NCBI GenBank assembly: GCA_902792905.1
Contig: CADBBH010000006.1
Location: 87,633-151,632 of the forward strand
From: Oscillospiraceae bacterium
GTDB taxonomy: Bacteria; Bacillota; Clostridia; Oscillospirales; Acutalibacteraceae
Length of the DNA stretch: 64,000 nt
Reading direction: 5' to 3'
The notes under the pieces were generated by a model. It ran no database searches and was not told the DNA's origin. It saw only the letters and a list, made by a program, of their open reading frames with translations. The translations under genes were made by a program, and so were the position numbers. Shown one piece after another: positions 59,281 to 64,000 of the stretch. Positions within the stretch are counted from its first letter, which is position 1; each line of letters begins with the position of its first letter.

Positions 59281-60981
59281 TTACTCTTCCATTGAAACCT
59301 TGAGCAGCTCCCTGATTGTGGTCGTACCTTCGATAACATACTGCGCGGCCGACATTCTCAGAGTATGCATGCCCTCCTCGAGAGCAGCGGCTTTGAGCGT
59401 TTCGGTATTTGATTTGATGGTGATGAGGTGCTTTAGGTTCGGACTCATTTCCATAATCTCGTAAACACCGGTTCGGCCGAAGAAGCCCGTTTCGTTGCAC
59501 ATCGAGCATCCGCCCGGCTCATAGATTGTCAGCGGCTCGTCAACGGGAACCCTGAGCAGCTCCTTCTCATCCTTTGTCGCCTCTCTGGGTTTCTTGCAGT
59601 GCGGGCAGAGCTTACGGATAAGTCTCTGCGCGAGAACGCCGACGACGGAGTCCGCGATAAGGAAGGATTCAACGCCCATATCGAGAAGACGCGTGATGGT
59701 CGCCGCGGACGAGTTCGTATGCAGGGTGCTTACAACCAAGTGGCCCGTGATGGATGCCTGAACCGCGATTGAGGCCGTCTCATAGTCACGGATCTCACCG
59801 ATCATGATGATATCGGGGTCCTGACGGAGGATGGAACGAAGTGCGGAGGCGAATGTGAGGCCTGCCTTGACGTTAACCTGAACCTGGTTGATACCGCTGA
59901 TATTCGCTTCGACGGGGTCCTCAACGGTGATAATGTTAACGCTCTCATCGTTAAGGGCGGAAAGCGCGGTATAGAGGGTGGTCGATTTACCTGAACCGGT
60001 GGGTCCGGTAACGAGGATGATGCCGTTCGGGTTCGAAAGAATATGGTCGAATCTCGTAAGCTCATGCTCTCTCATACCGAGCTGCGCCTTCGTTCTGGTA
60101 AGAGCGACCGTGGACGCAATTCTCATAACGACCTTCTCGCCGTATGAGGTCGGAAGTATGGATACACGGACGTCGTATTCCGAGTGGTCAACCTCGACGG
60201 TGATACGGCCGTCCTGAGGTTTACGCTTTTCGGAAATATCCATGCCGCCCATAATCTTCAGACGGGTAACCATAACGGGGAGCATATTTATATCATATCC
60301 CATAACCTTGACGAGCGAGCCGTCGATACGGAAACGGACTACAACTTCGGTTTCGTGCGCGTCAATATGAATATCCGACGCTCTCTTACGGACCGCCTGC
60401 TCAAAAATCGAGCGGACAAGCTGAACAACGGGTGAATTTTCAAGCTCGCTGTCGCCCTTTTCCTTGGCGGCTTCCATTGCGGCGATTTTGCTCTCGCGCT
60501 CCTTGGTGAATTTATCAACCGCGGCCTGCGCTTCCTGAGAGCCGTAATATTTATCGAGAACGAGGTTTATGTCGCTGGCTGTCGCGATTCTCGGCTCTAT
60601 CATACATCCCGTGATGAGCGCGATATCATCCTGCGCGTCCATATCGAGCGGATTCGCCATCGCAAGAACAAGCACTGAATTTGACTCGTCGGTAAATTCA
60701 AGGGGAACGACGACGTGCTGTCTGAGCACCTTGCCGGGAACGAGCTTGACTATCTCGGGCGGAAGTGAGTGACCGCGAAGCTCGATATAGGGGACTCCCA
60801 TTATCTTGCTCTGCGCCTGCGCTACGTCAACCGCGTTGCACGCCTTCGTTTCAACGAGCGCGATAATCAGCGGGGTGCCGTTCTTTTCCTGCTCGGCGAT
60901 TGCCGCATCAAGTTTTTCCTGGGTGAGCTTGCCTTCTCTTATAAGGTATTCGCCCAATGAAGTATTTTCTCTGTTAAGCAT
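59281..60981 (-). CDS. pilB: Type IV pilus / type II secretion ATPase (PilB/GspE)
   Basis: A 566-residue assembly ATPase. N-terminal MshEN-type domain (TSLGEYLIREGKLTQEKLDA and a second copy-like region to about 150), then the core: ARID-type RASDIHIDAHETEVVVRFRI, Walker A GPTGSGKSTTLYTAL, Asp box TVEDPVE, Walker B PDIIMIGEIRDYETA and the zinc site CPHC...CSMC. It powers pilus extension at the membrane. No pilC, pilT, pilin or secretin gene lies in the window, so its partners must be elsewhere. The window's other adhesin-like exoproteins are not linked to it by position. Confidence 0.93.
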   Translation of the reverse strand: MLNRENTSLGEYLIREGKLTQEKLDAAIAEQEKNGTPLIIALVETKACNAVDVAQAQSKIMGVPYIELRGHSLPPEIVKLVPGKVLRQHVVVPLEFTDESNSVLVLAMANPLDMDAQDDIALITGCMIEPRIATASDINLVLDKYYGSQEAQAAVDKFTKERESKIAAMEAAKEKGDSELENSPVVQLVRSIFEQAVRKRASDIHIDAHETEVVVRFRIDGSLVKVMGYDINMLPVMVTRLKIMGGMDISEKRKPQDGRITVEVDHSEYDVRVSILPTSYGEKVVMRIASTVALTRTKAQLGMREHELTRFDHILSNPNGIILVTGPTGSGKSTTLYTALSALNDESVNIITVEDPVEANISGINQVQVNVKAGLTFASALRSILRQDPDIIMIGEIRDYETASIAVQASITGHLVVSTLHTNSSAATITRLLDMGVESFLIADSVVGVLAQRLIRKLCPHCKKPREATKDEKELLRVPVDEPLTIYEPGGCSMCNETGFFGRTGVYEIMEMSPNLKHLITIKSNTETLKAAALEEGMHTLRMSAAQYVIEGTTTIRELLKVSMEE

Positions 60982-61028
60982 AACTTACCTCACTTTATAC
61001 AGATTAAATAATAAATCATATTTAATTT

Positions 61029-61057
61029 ATTATCCTTCATTTTAAGTATTATGTCAA
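61029..61057 (-). promoter_or_regulatory. Promoter of pilB
   Basis: Minus strand: TTGACA, 17-nt spacer, GATAAT, about 48 bp upstream of the start codon. Confidence 0.6.
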
Positions 61058-61126
61058 TGATTATTTGATATTTTGACCAAAAAGAAAAAAATATCGGCGG
61101 TATTTTATGTAAATTGCTCAAAATCA

Positions 61127-61155
61127 TTGATTTTTAAGTTTTATTGTTATATTAT
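61127..61155 (+). promoter_or_regulatory. Promoter of the long GPH transporter
   Basis: TTGATT, 17-nt spacer, TATTAT, 31 bp before the TTG start. Confidence 0.5.
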
Positions 61156-61186
61156 AAATAAGATATATTTTTTGGAGGAAATTGAT

Positions 61187-63484
61187 TTGGTTTCTGTTCA
61201 GAATATTAAAGATAAAGTTTCTGATGTGGTGGTTTACTGGAATAAGCCGCTCAAGGGCAGATATATGCCCTTCAGGGAGATTACTGCCTATTCGGTAGGC
61301 GGTATCGGCGTATATTTCATAAAGATGATTGCGACCACCATTATTATAAGCGCCACCAATGTCGTGCTCTCCAATGTGACCGGTATTCCGCCCAAGCACC
61401 TGCTGATAATTCAGTATCTGATAACGATTATCGGCATTCCCCAGACGGCGCTCAAGGCGCATATGATTGACGGGCTTCGCATGAAATCGGGCAAATACAA
61501 GCCCTGGGTGCTCGGCATGGGCATCCCGACCGTCATCCTCTGTATGCTCGTGGTATTCACTCCTTATAAGAGCATGCCGAAGGTCTGGGTATATATCATC
61601 ACTATTGTTTACAGCATCCTGCTCAATTTCACCTACTGGTTCTTTGAGGAGGCCTATGAAAACCTCATCTTCCTGCTCTCCCCGAATACGCAGGAGAGGG
61701 CGGATGTCTCCGCGATTAAGTCGGTCACTTATTCCCTCGCTCCGACCATCTATATGCCCCTGATTCCTCTTATGGTCAAGCTGATGAAGACCGATGATAT
61801 GTATGATATACGCATCTATCAGGTCCTCTTCCCGATTATTTCCGTCATAGGCGTCGCAATGAGCATTCTCGTTTTCGCGAATACAAAGGAGAAACTCGTT
61901 CAGGCGAAGACGCACGTTGTCCAGATCGGCTTCTTTGACGCCATCAAGGCGGTCGCGAAGAATAAATATTTCTGGATTATTTCGCTCGCGACCTGGGTCG
62001 GCTTCCTCGAGGGAGCGATGGGCTACATCCTCGCCTGGCTCTATAACTACGGAAAACTCTGCACCGACGGACAATATGCGTTCATAACTCTCGTTTACGG
62101 CAACGCCTCTCTCTGGGGAATGATTGCCGCGCCCTTCTGCATCAAGCGCTGGGGAAAGAAGTGGACTATGATAGTCACGAATCTTTTCAATATCTTATTC
62201 ATCGCCTGCCTCTATCCCGCCGTCAGTCTCCACGTGAATTTCCCGCAGCTGTGCATCTGGGTAGTGCTCGTATTCCTGTGGCTCAACGCGCTTATGAATT
62301 CGTTCGCAGTCATCCTGACTCCCGCCGTAAACGCCGATATACGAGACTATCAGCATTTCATAACCGGCGAGCGGATTGACGGTATGTTCGCGGCGGTCAG
62401 CCTGATAACGAGCTTTATAACTATGGCTACAAACTCCGTGATTCCGCTGATTTTCGACAAATACGGCATCAATGAGCACAACGGCTACGAAAACGCTTTT
62501 GATATACTCGGCAAGGAGCCGAGGACACTCTATGCGCTGATAAACCTGCTGATTGTTCTCTCGGTCATCGGCGCGGCATTCAATGTTATTCCTTATTTCT
62601 TCTATGACCTCTCCGAAAAGAAGCAGCGCGGAATGATTGCCATTCTCAAAATCCGCGCGATGTTCGAAGATTTCGGCAACGGACAGCTCAGCGATTCCGA
62701 AATCATCGAGGGCGTTGAGGTAATGCGCGCCGCCGATGAGAATTTCTCAAAAGAGATACAGATTCCCGATAAATCCCTCTCCCGCAGGGAGCGCCGCGCA
62801 ATTGCCCTTCAGAATGAAGAGATTGAAATCGGCCGGATGGTTAAGGACGAGTATAATAAATTCACGACTGAAGAATTCGAAATCAAATGCGAAATGGCGC
62901 AGCAGACAGTTGACGCAGGTCTTGAGGGCATACTCGCTTTTGACGACAGAAGAATAGCCGAGGCAAGAGTCCTGCCGACCGGCACCGAAACCGAGAAGGC
63001 AATCCGCAAATATTCGCTCGAAACCGCGAAGCAGATGCGCACGAGCAGGCGTACTATCAACAGACGCTATAACGGCGTAATTCCCGAATTTGACGAGAGC
63101 ATATTCGATACGCTCTTTGCCGCTGAGGAAGAAAACGACGAGGCGCAGAGAAAGCTCTATGAGCAGCTCGATTCCGCTCCTTCAGATGAAAAAGAGGCGC
63201 TGAAGGTCGAGATAGCGAAGCTAAAAAAAGAGGGCAGGAAGATTAATGCCGATATCCGCAAGGCGTCGAAGGAAAGCTCTGTCTATTACAGAGTAATCAA
63301 GCCCTACGCCTCCGCCGAGAAGCTCCTCAGACAGCGCGAGGACTATAAGCATTACTCCGAAATCGAAGCGATGTATGACGGCGCGAAACAGCGCGCCGCC
63401 GAGGAGGAGGAACGCTCCGCCCGCGAGGCAAAAGCCGAAGCCGAGCAGAAACGCCTCGACAGAGAAAACAGAAAGAAGAAGTAA
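61187..63484 (+). CDS. GPH/MFS-type transporter with long charged cytoplasmic tail
   Basis: A 765-residue protein. Residues about 25-500 are a 12-helix GPH/MFS transporter (TAYSVGGIGVYFIKMIATTI; the usual first-loop motif is replaced by LKAHMIDGLRMKSGKYKPWV, and SPNTQERADVSAIKSVTYSL is in place). Residues 500-765 are hydrophilic, rich in Glu, Arg and Lys, with RRERRAIALQNEEIEIGRMV and long predicted helices ending in a polybasic RLDRENRKKK. GPH proteins normally end near residue 470. Start TTG 61187 with GGAGGAA 6 nt upstream; the longer frame to 61073 crosses the promoter. The other GPH gene at the left edge has only a short tail. The tail function is unknown. Confidence 0.85.
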   Translation: MVSVQNIKDKVSDVVVYWNKPLKGRYMPFREITAYSVGGIGVYFIKMIATTIIISATNVVLSNVTGIPPKHLLIIQYLITIIGIPQTALKAHMIDGLRMKSGKYKPWVLGMGIPTVILCMLVVFTPYKSMPKVWVYIITIVYSILLNFTYWFFEEAYENLIFLLSPNTQERADVSAIKSVTYSLAPTIYMPLIPLMVKLMKTDDMYDIRIYQVLFPIISVIGVAMSILVFANTKEKLVQAKTHVVQIGFFDAIKAVAKNKYFWIISLATWVGFLEGAMGYILAWLYNYGKLCTDGQYAFITLVYGNASLWGMIAAPFCIKRWGKKWTMIVTNLFNILFIACLYPAVSLHVNFPQLCIWVVLVFLWLNALMNSFAVILTPAVNADIRDYQHFITGERIDGMFAAVSLITSFITMATNSVIPLIFDKYGINEHNGYENAFDILGKEPRTLYALINLLIVLSVIGAAFNVIPYFFYDLSEKKQRGMIAILKIRAMFEDFGNGQLSDSEIIEGVEVMRAADENFSKEIQIPDKSLSRRERRAIALQNEEIEIGRMVKDEYNKFTTEEFEIKCEMAQQTVDAGLEGILAFDDRRIAEARVLPTGTETEKAIRKYSLETAKQMRTSRRTINRRYNGVIPEFDESIFDTLFAAEEENDEAQRKLYEQLDSAPSDEKEALKVEIAKLKKEGRKINADIRKASKESSVYYRVIKPYASAEKLLRQREDYKHYSEIEAMYDGAKQRAAEEEERSAREAKAEAEQKRLDRENRKKK

Positions 63485-63489
63485 TTTAA

Positions 63490-64000
63490 TCACCCTTCGT
63501 CCCCCGGAACCGTGAGCTTACCTATACGGTAGGCAGGAGCCGGGGGCTTTTTGTTGTTTCTTTTCACATATCCGGGAATTTTCGGCGCGTTTTGCTTCAC
63601 TCTTTCAAGGTCGTACGACGCGCCCGAGTGCGAGGCGGTCAGCGGCGAGGCGAGGGAAGCGCAGGAAGGATTGCCGGAAGAGAACCGCGAAGAACAGCCC
63701 GTACCATTTCTCGAATTGACAGCACTTTCACGCTTTCTGCGGTCCCGCATATACCAGCTCCTTAAAGCCGCAAGACAGTCGACATAGCTCTCACCCTTGC
63801 TTTTCAGATAACTTGACATCAGATTTATGTAGCTTTCCCACTGCGGGCATTCGCTCTTCCAAACGGTCAGCTCATCATCGGTCAGCATCACGTTTTCATA
63901 CGGGCCGTATCCCGCCTTCCCCGTATCAACACAATCACAAATCTCTTTTTCGGTTTCTTCATTCACGGGGGCGGATTCTTCGCGGGGGGATTCTTCTTTT
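63490..64000 (-). CDS. C-terminal part of a replication-like protein, 5' end beyond the window
   Basis: The frame is open through the right window edge (about 170 residues visible); GTG 63966 is only an internal codon. The segment MLTDDELTVWKSECPQWESY, then SSYLKSKGESYVDCLAALRS and WYMRDRRK, resembles the conserved C-terminal block of clostridial and phage replisome-organiser/DnaD-like proteins. The rest is a Ser/Gly-rich, then basic and Pro-rich tail. The missing N-terminus is needed for a name. It could come from a plasmid, phage or a chromosomal gene. The terminator of the convergent transporter lies inside its 3' end. Confidence 0.6.
   Translation of the reverse strand, partial: KEESPREESAPVNEETEKEICDCVDTGKAGYGPYENVMLTDDELTVWKSECPQWESYINLMSSYLKSKGESYVDCLAALRSWYMRDRRKRESAVNSRNGTGCSSRFSSGNPSCASLASPLTASHSGASYDLERVKQNAPKIPGYVKRNNKKPPAPAYRIGKLTVPGDEG
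63501..63552 (+). terminator. Terminator of the long transporter, inside the convergent gene
   Basis: Outer stem CCCCCGG (63501-63507) with CCGGGGG (63540-63546), an inner TACC/GGTA hairpin, then C and five T (63548-63552). It overlaps the coding 3' end of the minus-strand gene. Confidence 0.6.

Noticed and set aside
61124-62074. A 316-codon minus-strand frame opposite the long transporter
   Set aside because: Its His/Asp/Arg-rich product is typical of antisense to membrane helices; the promoter and ribosome site are on the + strand.

Overview
The window reads as a chromosome segment of an anaerobic, gut-type Firmicute, most likely class Clostridia (Oscillospirales or a related order). This is an inference from gene content: secreted proteins with long clostridial-style C-terminal tails, an IspH-S1 fusion, DUF1846, a TPP-controlled ThiXYZ importer, consensus sigma-A promoters, and many glycoside hydrolases for host or plant glycans. 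No rRNA or other taxonomic marker is present. About fifty protein genes, two tRNAs, one TPP riboswitch, one orphan small RNA and two copies of a dispersed intergenic repeat can be supported. There is no CRISPR array, insertion sequence or complete prophage.

Left part (1-31 kb) is dominated by carbohydrate use. It holds a GPH-type sugar transporter with a GH20 hexosaminidase, a GH125 exo-mannosidase divergent from DUF1846 and an unassigned glycosidase-like protein, a GH27 alpha-galactosidase, a beta-helix (pectate-lyase-like) exoprotein, a 1090-residue GLUG-repeat surface protein, a secreted DUF4838 protein and a GH95 fucosidase facing an RpiR regulator. Between these lie TrmO, tRNA-Thr(GGT), tRNA-Gln(CTG), a YfcE-type phosphodiesterase next to a TVP38/nucleoside-hydrolase fusion, a radical SAM enzyme, the TPP-riboswitch/thiamine-precursor ABC operon, and small metabolic genes (dCMP deaminase, GDPD, HD hydrolase, nitroreductase).

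Middle part (31-50.5 kb) is mostly housekeeping on the + strand. A tight operon runs from the RpiR regulator through a BaiN-like flavoprotein, cmk, plsC and ispH fused to four S1 domains. A DMT exporter, subtilisin-like protease, GH13 glucosidase, aquaporin, YhhN and hemolysin-III proteins follow. Then comes argF-carA-carB-purC, in which carB is fused in frame to a diaminopimelate epimerase domain that lacks one of the two canonical catalytic cysteines.

Right part (50.5-64 kb) contains a SpoIIE-type phosphatase with a LytS-like sensor, an SDR, and a divergent XRE - ImmA/IrrE - small protein / DinB (Pol IV) locus whose shared control region has mirror-image promoters and direct repeats. This locus looks like a Deinococcus-style IrrE/DdrO DNA-damage switch attached to a translesion polymerase. 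An oxidoreductase - phosphoesterase - GH99-like operon, an orphan PilB ATPase, a second GPH transporter with a long charged tail, and the C-terminus of a replication-like protein cut by the window edge complete it.

The strongest leads for something new are the IrrE/XRE/DinB locus, the CarB-DapF fusion with its altered active site, the orphan 102-nt RNA at 3.2 kb, the TVP38-nucleoside hydrolase fusion and the shared C-terminal tail on three secreted proteins.
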